A DNA stretch of 35,848 bases from an uncultured Verrucomicrobia subdivision 3 bacterium (GCA_903872345.1 CAIQKM010000181.1:1-35848), one strand, 5' to 3'; shown: positions 23,491-31,636, counted from the first letter of the stretch. Notes: generated from the letters alone by a model not told the origin. A program made the numbers and translations.

Positions 23491-24174
23491 TCAGCCGCCG
23501 GACCGCAACAGGGATTCCACAAAAGGTAGATCGGCGGGAACGGTGACCTTGGGATTGGGAGCGGAACCTTTCACGAGGCGCACGGGCTGGCCGATGACTT
23601 CGCAGGCGGCGGTGTCATCCGTCAGGTTCAGGCCCTGCGCCTTGGCGGTGCTGATGGCGTGGCGGATGGTGGTCACGCGAAACGTCTGGGGGGTTTGCAC
23701 GGACCAGAGCTTGGAACGGTCCACGGTGCGGGAAATCACCTGGCCATCGGCGGTTTCCTTGATGGTGTCGGTGACGGGCTGGGCGGCCACGGCGGCGCCG
23801 GTTTCCCGGGCGGCGGCAATGGTGGCATCGATCAGTTCCGTGGTGGTGCAGGGACGGGCGGCGTCCTGAATGGCGACAATTTCTGAATCAGCAGCAAGGG
23901 CGGACAGGCCGTTCCAGACGGAGTCCTGCCGTTCGACCCCGCCGACGACGAGCCGGTAGGGCTTTTGAAAGTGGTATTTTTCCGCGAGTTCGGTGAAGTG
24001 GGGCTGCATGCCGTCGCGGACGACAAGAATGATTTCCTGGATGCCGGGGGCTTCATTGAAGCGCTGCCAAGTGTGGGCCACGACCGGGCGGCCGGCGACT
24101 TCGAGCCAGAGTTTGTCCACATTGGCACCCATGCGCGTGCCCCGTCCGGCGGCGACAATGATGGCGGAAACCAT
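23491..24174 (-). CDS. ispD: 2-C-methyl-D-erythritol 4-phosphate cytidylyltransferase
   Basis: A 227-aa enzyme of the MEP isoprenoid pathway, forming CDP-methylerythritol from MEP and CTP in the cytoplasm. The N-terminal nucleotide loop AAGRGTRMG (8-16) and K21, VVGGVERQDSVWNGL, IQDAARPC (the usual HDAARP with Gln instead of His) and VQTPQTF are clear family motifs. TDDTAACEVIG replaces the more usual TDDASLVE. PNPKVTVPADL matches the KxTxPxDL end motif. IspF is not adjacent. A hairpin of terminator type separates it from infA. Confidence 0.94.
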   Translation of the reverse strand: MVSAIIVAAGRGTRMGANVDKLWLEVAGRPVVAHTWQRFNEAPGIQEIILVVRDGMQPHFTELAEKYHFQKPYRLVVGGVERQDSVWNGLSALAADSEIVAIQDAARPCTTTELIDATIAAARETGAAVAAQPVTDTIKETADGQVISRTVDRSKLWSVQTPQTFRVTTIRHAISTAKAQGLNLTDDTAACEVIGQPVRLVKGSAPNPKVTVPADLPFVESLLRSGG

Positions 24175-24217
24175 GATGAAATCGGGAGGTTGCAGTTTAA
24201 ATAAAGCGAATCCAAGC

Positions 24218-24251
24218 GGCGGGTCATTTGCTGCAAGGCCAAATGACCGCC
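24218..24251 (-). terminator. Hairpin between infA and ispD
   Basis: GGTCATTTG (24222-24230) and CAAATGACC (24240-24248) pair perfectly, extended by GGCGG/CCGCC with one bulge. On the minus strand the stem is followed by GCTTGGATTCGCTTTATTT, an interrupted U-tract. It could be a terminator of infA or an attenuator allowing part of the transcript into ispD. Confidence 0.5.
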
Positions 24252-24264
24252 AGAAAACGAAAGC

Positions 24265-24477
24265 TTAACCTATGCGCCAGACGATGCGAGCTTTGTTCAG
24301 GTCGTAGGGAGACATCTCCATTTTGACCCGGTCGCCCACGGTGAGGCGGACGAATTTTTTGCGCATTTTGCCGGAGATGGTGGCGAGCACCTGGTGCTTG
24401 TTATCCAACTCCACGCGAAACATTGTACCGGCGAGCACGGAAGAGATCCGCCCCTCAACTTCTATATGTTCTTCCAT
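24265..24477 (-). CDS. infA: Translation initiation factor IF-1
   Basis: A 70-aa S1/OB-fold protein, typical in length. EEHIEVEGRISSVLAGTMFR, VLATISGKMRKKFVRL and GDRVKMEMSPYDLNKARI are unmistakable IF-1 sequence. It binds the A site of the 30S subunit with IF-2 and IF-3 during initiation. It is not in the ribosomal-protein operon here, but sits between an RRM protein and ispD. A candidate promoter lies directly upstream. Confidence 0.96.
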   Translation of the reverse strand: MEEHIEVEGRISSVLAGTMFRVELDNKHQVLATISGKMRKKFVRLTVGDRVKMEMSPYDLNKARIVWRIG

Positions 24478-24488
24478 GAAACAACAAT

Positions 24489-24517
24489 TTACTATTTAAC
24501 CCAAACCGAATAAACAA
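24489..24517 (-). promoter_or_regulatory. Candidate promoter of infA
   Basis: On the minus strand TTGTTT (24512-24517), a 17-bp spacer and TAGTAA (24489-24494). The start of transcription would be only a few bases before the ATG at 24477, giving a leaderless or near-leaderless mRNA. Confidence 0.35.
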
Positions 24518-24523
24518 CTTGCC

Positions 24524-24560
24524 AAAAACAGCACGAGGCGACGCCGACAAAGGCGCCGCC
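24524..24560 (-). terminator. Probable terminator of the RRM protein gene
   Basis: On the minus strand GGCGGCGCC pairs with GGCGTCGCC (24537-24560, one G-U pair), followed a few bases later by GTTTTT (24524-24529). It lies 20 bp after the stop of the RRM gene. Confidence 0.55.
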
Positions 24561-24579
24561 CCGGCTGGTGAAAAGCCAA

Positions 24580-24942
24580 TCAATAGCGTTCGCGACGACC
24601 GCCGCCGCCGCCGTAACCGCCGCCGCTGCCGCCGCCGCCGCCGTATTCACGACGAGGACCGCGATCACGACCGCCGCCGCCGGCGGGACGTTCTTCCTTC
24701 GGACGGGCGACATTGACGGTCAAAGCGCGACCATCCAATTGGGCGCCATTCAAAGCGGCAATAGCCTTCTGGGCCTCTTCGGGCGTGGAGAAGGTGACAA
24801 ACGCAAAACCACGTGAACGACCGGTCATACGGTCCATCATTAGGTTAGCTTCAACGACAGTGCCATGGGCGGCAAAAGCCTCATGCAGGTCGTTCTCAGT
24901 GGTGTTGAAGGAAAGATTTCCCACAAACAGTTTCGTACTCAT
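24580..24942 (-). CDS. RRM-domain glycine-rich RNA-binding protein
   Basis: A 120-aa protein. One RNA recognition motif at 3-80 with RNP2 LFVGNL (5-10) and RNP1 RGFAFVTF (44-51), followed by an Arg/Gly-rich tail at ~84-120 (many GGG and GGYGGGG runs). This layout matches the cyanobacterial/bacterial Rbp family of single-stranded RNA binders, often cold-induced. It is cytoplasmic and may be an RNA chaperone. The transcript appears to start about 126 nt upstream (promoter at 25076-25103), giving a long structured leader, as in many cold-responsive genes. Regulation by temperature is inference. Confidence 0.9.
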   Translation of the reverse strand: MSTKLFVGNLSFNTTENDLHEAFAAHGTVVEANLMMDRMTGRSRGFAFVTFSTPEEAQKAIAALNGAQLDGRALTVNVARPKEERPAGGGGRDRGPRREYGGGGGSGGGYGGGGGRRERY

Positions 24943-25075
24943 TTGATGATTTGCCTTTTACTCTAACTAACCGATTTCGCTGTTCCCGACTGCCGGGTTT
25001 CAAATCATCACTGAACGAAGTTCACTTGAGGATTCACCATGGTCGAAAGGTCAATTTATCTAACAGGCGACTTGG
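24943..25075 (-). promoter_or_regulatory. Long structured leader of the RRM gene
   Basis: The presumed 5' UTR (~126 nt) contains TGAAC-gaa-GTTCA (25012-25024) and a CCCG/CGGG hairpin near 24990. The best ribosome-binding candidate, AAAAGG, lies about 12 nt before the ATG. Confidence 0.4.
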
Positions 25076-25103
25076 ATATTAACCCAATCTTGCCTATTGG
25101 CAA
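25076..25103 (-). promoter_or_regulatory. Promoter with an overlapping palindrome, RRM gene
   Basis: On the minus strand TTGCCA (25098-25103), a 16-bp spacer and TAATAT (25076-25081). The -35 box is part of the perfect palindrome TTGCC-TATT-GGCAA (25090-25103), a possible repressor site. Confidence 0.55.
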
Positions 25104-25482
25104 GTCAAATCTGCGGCCGACTCCGGGCGGGGAGCTTTAAGGGACAGGGGGGACGGGGGCTGGGAACCGGGCGGGAATGGGGTTCCCGGCACTGAAACGA
25201 TCAGTTTTCATTTGCCTTAAATTACCTTGATTTTCATGGATTTAAAGGGGTTTTGAGGCAAAAGCGATGACCAGAGCGGGCATTCCCCCTACCGGGTGAA
25301 GGACTTGCCAGCGGCCGGCCCAATAGGGTAATTGCCGCGCCCTTCCCCACCTCAAAAAAGGGTTAAATTTTGTTTGATCCGGTTGATTTTTTCCAAAAAT
25401 AAAGGGGTTTTTGAGCGATTTTTTGGAAGGTAAAAGGCTAGGGAATGAAAACTGAGGTATTTGAGTGACGGAAGTGACCGCT
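25104..25482. other. Gene-free AT/GC-mixed spacer
   Basis: Between the RRM promoter and the recJ stop I see no credible gene. The region has G-runs near 25140-25190 and several A/T-runs near 25365-25435, without a clear terminator for recJ. Confidence 0.5.
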
Positions 25483-27231
25483 TCATGCTTCTGGCTCGCG
25501 CCAGTCGAGCACTTTTAACTGCACGGTTTTTCGGTCGTTGTACTCGTTAATCGAGGGCGAGAAGGCGAGGTCGAATCGTCCGGTGGGAACGCGGCTGGTG
25601 CCGGCATTCCACCAGACGGCTTCGTGGGTGACGGTGCCGTCGGTGACCCACATCTTAATGTGTTTGTTATCGGCCCCCATGCGTTGTAAGGGCTTTTTTT
25701 GCGTGAGATTGCGGGCGCAGAATTGGAGGGCGGGATTCCCCTGCCCCGTCGGTTTGAGCTGATCGAGCTCTTCGATGAAGTCGAGGGTGAGGTCGCGCAA
25801 CGGAACTTCGGCATCAAGGCGCAGGGGCGGCTGTAAATCCTCTGGTTTAAGCTGGCGGCGGGCGAAGTCGTTCAGGCGCTGGCGGAAAGCTTCAATCTTA
25901 TCCGGGGAAATGGTCAAGCCGGCGGCCATGGCGTGACCGCCGTGTTTGATGAGCAGGTCGTCGCAGGCGCGCAGGGCGGCGGCGAGGTCGAACCCGGCGA
26001 TGCTGCGGCCGGAGCCGCGCCATTCGCCGGCATCGCCGCCCAGAATGATGGTGGGCCGGTAAAATTCGGAAAGCACGCGCGAGGCGACAATGCCCACAAC
26101 ACCGATGTGCCAGAGCAACTGGCCCTCGACGATGACGAAGTCGGTCTCGGGATTGAACTTGGAGCGCACGAGGCCGGCCACCTCATCTGCAATACCACGC
26201 TCGATTTTCTGGCGTTCGCGGTTGCGGGCGTCGAGTTTTTCCGCAAGCGGCTGGGCGGCGGCGAGGGTTTCGGCGAGGAGCAGGCGCAGGGATTCCTCGG
26301 CCGTTTCCATGCGGCCGGAAGCATTGAGCCGGGGGCCAAGCTGAAAGCCGACATCGACCGCGCTGACCTGCTCGGCGGTACCGGCCACTTTTTTCAAGGC
26401 GACCAAACCCGGGCGTTGCGTGGTGCTTAGCCGAGATAGGCCGGCGGTGACGAAAATGCGATTCTCGCCGGTGAGGGGCACGAGGTCGGCAATGGTGCCA
26501 AGGGCGACGAGGTCCAGGAGGGTTTTGAGATCCAGTTCGGCGGCGCCGGGTAGGCCGGTTTCGCGACCGCGCTTGAGCAAGGCGTGCGCGAGCTTGAAGG
26601 CGATACCGACGGAGCAGAGTTCGGTAAAGGTCCGGGCCGACGGCGCGGCCACCGCAGGATCCTGGCCGGGCAGCGCAAGCTGGGGATTCACCAGGGCGAC
26701 GGCGACGGGCGCGGGATTGGAAACCTGATGGTGATCGAGCACGATGACTTCCACGCCGCGCTCGCGCAACCAGGCGATGGTTTCAACGGCGGTGGACCCG
26801 CAGTCCACGGCCAGCAGGAGCCGGACGGGATATTTCTTCAGGCAGTTCTCGGCCCCATCGCGGGTAAGTCCGTAGCCTTCATCCATGCGGTGCGGCAGAT
26901 AGGCTTCCACGCTCCAGCCAAGTCGGCGCAAGACTTCGAGCATGAGCGTGGTGGAGGTGACGCCATCCACATCGTAATCGCCATAGACAACGAGCGGCTC
27001 GCCCTCGCGATGGGCGCGCAGGAGGCGTTCGACAGCGGCGGCCATGTGGGGCAGCAGAAAGGGGTCGGCGAGGTTTTTGAGACGCGGCTCCAGAAACGCC
27101 TCCATCGCAACGTGATCATTCAGTCCACGATTGACGAGGCATTGCGCCAGCAAGGGGGAGATATCGAGGCGCGCGGCGAGCGGTTCCACCAACAGCGGCT
27201 GGGCGGGGGCGATGAGCCAGCGGTATTTCAT
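25483..27231 (-). CDS. recJ: Single-stranded-DNA-specific exonuclease RecJ
   Basis: A 582-aa DHH-family 5'-3' exonuclease for recombination and mismatch repair. The start is MKYRWLIAPAQP at 27231; a longer frame reaching 27345 would overlap terC by >110 bp and begins with non-family residues. Motifs: VVYGDYDVDGVTS (metal-binding D85, D87, D89), LDHHQV with D166-H167-H168, FQLGPRLNASGRM, and the DHHA1 motifs GSGRSIAGFDL and KHGGHAMAAGLTI; a C-terminal OB-fold ends the protein. Its ATG overlaps the terC stop (ATGA), so translation is coupled. It is the last gene of yajC-secDF-terC-recJ. Confidence 0.96.
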   Translation of the reverse strand: MKYRWLIAPAQPLLVEPLAARLDISPLLAQCLVNRGLNDHVAMEAFLEPRLKNLADPFLLPHMAAAVERLLRAHREGEPLVVYGDYDVDGVTSTTLMLEVLRRLGWSVEAYLPHRMDEGYGLTRDGAENCLKKYPVRLLLAVDCGSTAVETIAWLRERGVEVIVLDHHQVSNPAPVAVALVNPQLALPGQDPAVAAPSARTFTELCSVGIAFKLAHALLKRGRETGLPGAAELDLKTLLDLVALGTIADLVPLTGENRIFVTAGLSRLSTTQRPGLVALKKVAGTAEQVSAVDVGFQLGPRLNASGRMETAEESLRLLLAETLAAAQPLAEKLDARNRERQKIERGIADEVAGLVRSKFNPETDFVIVEGQLLWHIGVVGIVASRVLSEFYRPTIILGGDAGEWRGSGRSIAGFDLAAALRACDDLLIKHGGHAMAAGLTISPDKIEAFRQRLNDFARRQLKPEDLQPPLRLDAEVPLRDLTLDFIEELDQLKPTGQGNPALQFCARNLTQKKPLQRMGADNKHIKMWVTDGTVTHEAVWWNAGTSRVPTGRFDLAFSPSINEYNDRKTVQLKVLDWREPEA

Positions 27232-28193
27232 CGGGCAGCCGGTTTCTCCCGCCGGGCGACAACGATGGACAGGGTGATGGCGACGAGCAGGATCGCGACA
27301 ACGACCAGCAACGAGGCGACGGTTGGTATGCGGGTTTGGAACCATTGCGGCGACGCCTCATGCGGATCCAACAGCATTTTCACCCCGACAAACACGAGCA
27401 CCACCGCCAGCCCGGCCTTGAGGTAACGAAACAAGCCGATGGCGCCGGCGAGCAGAAAATAGAGCGACCGCAGGCCGAGGATGGCGAAGACATTCGAGGA
27501 AAACACGATGAAAGCCTTTTGCGTGACGGAAAACACGGCGGGCACGGAGTCCACGGCGAAGATGACATCGGTGGTCTCCACGAGCACGAGCACCAGGGCC
27601 AGCGGAGTAAGCGCGCGGCGGCCGTTCAGGCGGGTGAGAAATTTCTGGCCATCCAGCGTTGGTGAAACGGGAAACACTTTCCGCGCGAGGCGCAGGACCG
27701 GATTTTTCTCCGGTTCGATGACCTCCTTTTTGGTGAAAAACATCCGGGCGCCGGTGATGACCAGAAAGCCGCCGAAGACGTAAAGCACCCAGCCAAAGTG
27801 CTGCACCAGTTCGGCCCCCACCCCAATCATGAGGCCGCGCATGGTCAGAGCGCCAAAGATACCCCAGACGAGGACGCGGCGCTGCAATTCCGGAGCGACG
27901 TGAAAGGCGGCAAACATCAGGGCGATAACCAGAATGTTGTCGAGTGAAAGCGACAGTTCGATGAGATAGCCGGCAACGAATTCGGCGGCTTCCTCGCGTC
28001 CCCGGAGGAACACAAGCAAGCCGCCGAAAGCCATGGCCACCGCGAACCAAAGGGCGCTCCAGAGAAGCGCCTCCCGGAAGGTGACCCCGCGGGGGCGTGC
28101 ACGAAACGCCCCCATGTCCACCGCAATACAGAACAGGACAAAGAGAATGAAACCCGCCCAATGCCAGGGCGTGATTTCAATCAGTCCAAGCAT
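27228..28193 (-). CDS. TerC/Alx-family membrane protein
   Basis: A 321-aa protein with about nine TM helices. The two signature acidic motifs are both present: ELSLSLDNILVIALMF in the first half and VLVETTDVIFAVDSVPAVF in the second. Relatives (TerC, Alx/MntP-linked) handle metal ions, mainly Mn2+ export, sometimes during protein export. The gene begins 2 bp after secDF and ends overlapping recJ. TerC proteins have been linked to metalation of exported enzymes and to the Sec machinery, so sitting in a secDF operon is meaningful, although that link is inference here. No room exists for a yybP-ykoY riboswitch directly upstream. Confidence 0.92.
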   Translation of the reverse strand: MLGLIEITPWHWAGFILFVLFCIAVDMGAFRARPRGVTFREALLWSALWFAVAMAFGGLLVFLRGREEAAEFVAGYLIELSLSLDNILVIALMFAAFHVAPELQRRVLVWGIFGALTMRGLMIGVGAELVQHFGWVLYVFGGFLVITGARMFFTKKEVIEPEKNPVLRLARKVFPVSPTLDGQKFLTRLNGRRALTPLALVLVLVETTDVIFAVDSVPAVFSVTQKAFIVFSSNVFAILGLRSLYFLLAGAIGLFRYLKAGLAVVLVFVGVKMLLDPHEASPQWFQTRIPTVASLLVVVAILLVAITLSIVVARREKPAAR

Positions 28194-28195
28194 GA

Positions 28196-30715
28196 TCAGG
28201 CTTTCACGACCGGCACGGGCGCCACCACCACATTGGGCGTGGTGGCCGGGGTGCCGATGTTGGGCCGTTGGCCCTTATGCCACCAGAGCACGAACACGCT
28301 GGCGATGTAGATGGACGAGTAGGTGCCGACCACAATGCCGACCAGGAAGGTGAAGGCAAAGTCGTTGATCACGCCGCCGCCGAAGAAGTACAGGCTGGCA
28401 GTGGCGATGAGCACCGTGCCGCTGGTGATGATGGTACGGCTCAGGGTCTGGTTCAACGACATGTTGATGATGTCGGAGAATGAACCGCGCACGCCGAGCT
28501 TCAGTTGTTCACGGATACGGTCGAAGATCACGATCTTGTCGTTAATGGAGAAGCCGATGATCGTCAGGATCGCCGCCACCACGGTGGCGTTGAACTGGCG
28601 GCCGGTGACCGCGTTGGCGATGCAATACGCGCCGATGGCAAACAGCACGTCATGCACCACGGCCACGATGGCCGCGACGGCAAACGAGAATTCGTAGCGG
28701 AAGGCCACGTACACCAGGATGCCGAACAGCGCGAGCAGCGAGGCGACGATGGCGGACTGCTGGATTTCGCGACCGAGGGTGGCGCCGATTTGGCGACGTT
28801 GCACCACTTGGTATTGCGCCTTGGGCAGGCCGGCTTCAAGCGCGGCTTCCACCTTGGCGGAAGAACCGCCGGAGGTGGTCACCAGCAGGGTCTCGGCGCT
28901 GTTGCCCTTTTGGTACTGGATCGTGGCATCCTTTTCGCCGAGCGGCGTCAGGACGCTTCGGATATCCTGTTCGTCATACTTCTGGGCAAAGGAGAACTGG
29001 GTGCTGTCGCCGCCGAGGAAGTCCACGCCGAACAGCTTGGTGCCACGGGAGACGCCGAAGCCGAGGGAGAGGATGACAAACAGCCAGGTGATGATGAACA
29101 ACGGCTTGGCCGCGCCCATGAAATTCACGTGGGCGCTCTTGATGATGTGCGCCATGGGCAGGGACTTGATGAGATTCCGGTCGAGCAGGAAGTTGAAGAT
29201 CAGGCGGGTCACCACCAGCGCGGTAAACAAGCTGGCCGCGACACCGATGGTGAGCGTCACGCCGAAGCCCTTGATTTCGCCCGTGCCCATGAAAATCAAG
29301 ATCACGGAAGAAATCAGCGTGGTGACGTGGGAGTCAAAAATGGTGCCGAAGGCGCGGTCATAACCGGCCGCAATGGCGCCGCGCAGTGATTTGCCCTTGG
29401 CGAGTTCTTCGCGGATACGTTCGTAGATTAGCACGTTCGCATCGACCGCCATGCCGACGGTGAGCACACCACCCGCGATGCCGGGCAGGGTGAAGGTGGT
29501 GCCGACCGAGCACATGACGCCGAGCAGGATGATAATGTTCGTGATGAGCGCGACGTTGGCCGCGAGACCGGCCAGCAGATAGTACAGCAGCATGAACGCG
29601 GAGACGAAGGTAACGCCATAAATGGAGGCCTTGATACCGCTGCGAATGGAGTCCTGCCCCAGGGTGGCGCCCACTTCGCTGGAGGATTCAACCACCAGCG
29701 GCGCCTTCAACGGATTTTGCAGCACGTTGGCGATGGCCTGCGCCTCGTCAATCGTGTAGTTGCCGGTGATTTGGCCGCTGCCGCCTTCGATGGCGGATTC
29801 AATGCGGGGGGCGGTGCAAAGGTCGCCGTCCAGAATGATGGCGAGCTGGCGGCCGATGTTTTCGCGGGTCACGTCACCGAAACGATGGGCGGCGTCGGTG
29901 GTGAGGGTGAAATTGATCTGGGGTTCGCCGAGGTTGCCGCGCACGACCTGGGCATCCTTGATGATGTCGCCGGCGAGCTTGTTTTCGGCGGTCTTCTTGA
30001 CAACAAACTCTTCGAGCTGGTTCTTGTTGCCGGGCAGATGCTGCACGTGCTTCAGCAAGGTGTAGCCGGGCGGAATGGGTTCGCCGTTGCGAATGATCTC
30101 ATCGCTGTTCTCATGAACCAGGCGAAATTCGAGGTAGGCGGAATTGGTGATCTGACGGAGGGCGCTGTCCTTGACCGCCTCGGAAAGACCGGGCAACTGG
30201 ATCAGGATGCGGTCGCCGCCGGCGGACTGAAAGGTCGGTTCAGCGACGCCGAAACGGTCAATGCGCTTGCGGAGCACTTCGATGGCCTGGGAGATGGCCG
30301 CGCCGGTTTCGTTGGTATTGGCGAGCTTGCTCGTGTCCATGCGAACGAGGAACGAGGTGCCCCCCTGCAAATCGAGGCCGAGCTTGATCTTGCCGGCGGC
30401 TTCGCGCTGGAGGCGGTTCAGGATGTACAGATTGGGATTCACCTGCTGGGTGGCCGCCGTCATCCAGGGGAAATATTGGAGCAGATCGTTGGTCCCCGCC
30501 GCCAGGGTGAGGGCTACAAATTCATTATTCGTGCCGGCCTTTTGGTAGGCTTGGGCGGTGGTAACGATGGCGGTAAAGTTGGTATCGTGCTTCTGGGACC
30601 GGCTGGCGAATTCACCGATCAGGTCGCGCGAAGTCGGCGGAATCACCTGATAAACCGACCACAGGATGATGGTAATGACCAGGACGAAAGGCCAAAAATT
30701 ATTGCTTTTGTTCAT
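28196..30715 (-). CDS. secDF: Protein translocase subunit SecDF (fused)
   Basis: An 839-aa fused SecD-SecF proton-driven export motor. The SecD half is ~1-545: N-terminal TM, LGLDLQGGTSFLVRM, the P1 domain, then six-TM RND-like block with AVDANVLIYERIREELAKG. The SecF half is ~546-839: FLGGDSTQFSF, VYVAFRYEFSFAVAAI, and FSINDKIVIFDRIREQLKLG with LNQTLSRTIITS. The conserved Asp/Arg residues of both halves are visible. Fusions are common in this phylum and in Bacteroidetes. It works with SecYEG and YajC to pull proteins across the membrane. It lies 6 bp after yajC and 2 bp before terC. Confidence 0.97.
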   Translation of the reverse strand: MNKSNNFWPFVLVITIILWSVYQVIPPTSRDLIGEFASRSQKHDTNFTAIVTTAQAYQKAGTNNEFVALTLAAGTNDLLQYFPWMTAATQQVNPNLYILNRLQREAAGKIKLGLDLQGGTSFLVRMDTSKLANTNETGAAISQAIEVLRKRIDRFGVAEPTFQSAGGDRILIQLPGLSEAVKDSALRQITNSAYLEFRLVHENSDEIIRNGEPIPPGYTLLKHVQHLPGNKNQLEEFVVKKTAENKLAGDIIKDAQVVRGNLGEPQINFTLTTDAAHRFGDVTRENIGRQLAIILDGDLCTAPRIESAIEGGSGQITGNYTIDEAQAIANVLQNPLKAPLVVESSSEVGATLGQDSIRSGIKASIYGVTFVSAFMLLYYLLAGLAANVALITNIIILLGVMCSVGTTFTLPGIAGGVLTVGMAVDANVLIYERIREELAKGKSLRGAIAAGYDRAFGTIFDSHVTTLISSVILIFMGTGEIKGFGVTLTIGVAASLFTALVVTRLIFNFLLDRNLIKSLPMAHIIKSAHVNFMGAAKPLFIITWLFVILSLGFGVSRGTKLFGVDFLGGDSTQFSFAQKYDEQDIRSVLTPLGEKDATIQYQKGNSAETLLVTTSGGSSAKVEAALEAGLPKAQYQVVQRRQIGATLGREIQQSAIVASLLALFGILVYVAFRYEFSFAVAAIVAVVHDVLFAIGAYCIANAVTGRQFNATVVAAILTIIGFSINDKIVIFDRIREQLKLGVRGSFSDIINMSLNQTLSRTIITSGTVLIATASLYFFGGGVINDFAFTFLVGIVVGTYSSIYIASVFVLWWHKGQRPNIGTPATTPNVVVAPVPVVKA

Positions 30716-30721
30716 GACAGA

Positions 30722-31078
30722 TCAGGATGCGGAGGTGGAGCCGGTTTCGATGATTTCGGTAACGGAGGCCTTGGTGATTTCGATCTTGGTGTCGCCCGTG
30801 CGCAGGGTGACGGTCTTGTCCTTGATCCCCGCGACCACGCCGATGATACCGGAGGCGGTATTGACCTTGTCGCCGGCTTTGAGGGCTTCGAGCAGTTTGG
30901 CCTGCTGCTTGGCGCGCTGCTGCTGGGGACGGATGAGCAGGAAATAGAAAACAACGATCATCAGGATCATCGGAACGATCGGTGATGAAAACAGGGGGTT
31001 GCCCGGGGCGGTACCCGACGCCGAGTTGGCCGGCGGCGGGCTTAGGGCCAGCAATGTTGCGAGACAGTTGATGTGCAT
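30722..31078 (-). CDS. yajC: Preprotein translocase subunit YajC
   Basis: A 118-aa single-TM protein. The N-terminal ~30 residues are low-complexity (Ala/Ser/Pro). A TM helix at 34-49 is followed by the family hallmark LIRPQQQRAKQQAKLLEALK, then GDKVNTASGIIGVVAGI and TVTLRTGDTKIEITKASV, forming the cytoplasmic beta domain. It is part of the SecDF-YajC complex and the first gene of the operon. The 5' side (31079-31345) must hold its promoter, but no clear one is seen. Confidence 0.94.
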   Translation of the reverse strand: MHINCLATLLALSPPPANSASGTAPGNPLFSSPIVPMILMIVVFYFLLIRPQQQRAKQQAKLLEALKAGDKVNTASGIIGVVAGIKDKTVTLRTGDTKIEITKASVTEIIETGSTSAS

Positions 31079-31207
31079 ATTCTAGTTGAAAAAACGGTCG
31101 TACAGTTTAAACAACCTGGGGGCCGTGGCAAGATTTATTGGCTGGCCGGAAATGCCGCCGCCGGGAAAGGACCGGCGAGCCAACCAAACCCGCTGGACGG
31201 GAGGCGG

Positions 31208-31231
31208 AAATCCCGGCTTAAATCCCGGCTT
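31208..31231. repeat. Tandem 12-bp direct repeat
   Basis: AAATCCCGGCTT occurs twice in tandem (31208-31219 and 31220-31231). The surrounding spacer 31079-31299 has no gene; a CGGT-aaa-ACCG hairpin lies at about 31240-31250. Confidence 0.6.
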
Positions 31232-31299
31232 GTTTCCATCGGTAAAACCGACCGGCAACCGGGCGGCGAAACATTTCCACAATTTGGCGGATAAAAAGT

Positions 31300-31327
31300 T
31301 TGCCTTTTGGGAGGCGCATGACATACT
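31300..31327 (+). promoter_or_regulatory. Promoter of the interrupted tRNA-Pro gene
   Basis: TTGCCT (31300-31305), a 16-bp spacer and CATACT (31322-31327). Transcription would begin about 12 bp before the first tRNA base (31346), as usual for tRNA genes. It suggests this is the native chromosomal side. Confidence 0.5.
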
Positions 31328-31345
31328 CCCCGTCCCTTTGGTTGT

Positions 31346-31384
31346 CGGGGCGTAGCGTAGCCTGGTAGCGCGCTTGTTTCGGGT
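31346..31384 (+). tRNA. 5' half of tRNA-Pro(CGG), interrupted in the anticodon loop
   Basis: Acceptor CGGGGCG (31346-31352), TA, D-arm GCG-TAGCCTGGTAG-CGC (31355-31371), base 26 G, anticodon stem CTTGT (31373-31377) and loop TTCGGGT (31378-31384), giving anticodon CGG (31380-31382, reading CCG Pro codons). The next bases, GTGATAAG, cannot form a proper 3' anticodon stem (ACAAG expected). No T-arm or 3' acceptor is found up to 32000. The tRNA is therefore cut at the anticodon loop, a known att site class for tyrosine integrases. It is non-functional unless completed elsewhere. Confidence 0.75.
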
Positions 31385-31452
31385 GTGATAAGCGGGTTTT
31401 GGACTTCTGTGGACAAATTGAGAATCCCCTGTAATTACAATGGGATTATCAC
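31385..31452. repeat. Nested inverted repeats at the element end
   Basis: GTGATAA (31385-31391) / TTATCAC (31446-31452) is a perfect 7-bp outer pair. Inside are AATCCC (31423-31428) / GGGATT (31442-31447) and the palindrome TGTAATTACA (31430-31439). The outer left arm touches the tRNA break. These fit recombinase binding sites or a cruciform. Confidence 0.6.
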
Positions 31453-31512
31453 TTTTCAGACCTTCCCGATGTGGACTGGAAAAGCCTCAAATTGACTCTA
31501 AAAAGGCCAACC

Positions 31513-31535
31513 AGTATCAGATGGCAGTATCAGAT
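31513..31535 (+). repeat. Pair of 10-bp direct repeats
   Basis: AGTATCAGAT occurs at 31513-31522 and 31526-31535, 13 bp apart, about 140 bp inside the element. Such repeats near an att site resemble arm-type integrase or excisionase sites. The rest of 31453-31636 holds no gene that I can support. Confidence 0.6.
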
Positions 31536-31636
31536 TTTGCCCCTCACTCCCGAATAATAACAAGCTGGTCATTTGCCAAAAGCCATTGAAGATCAGGCTC
31601 TGTGGCCGTGTTTTACAACTGCCGCCTGACACTGTT

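Noticed and set aside
28194..28195. yybP-ykoY (manganese) riboswitch before terC
   Set aside because: Only 2 bp separate secDF and terC, so there is no space for it directly upstream.
29717..30985. 422-aa open frame antisense to secDF and yajC
   Set aside because: Same artefact; the translation is Gly/Asp/Val-rich without motifs.
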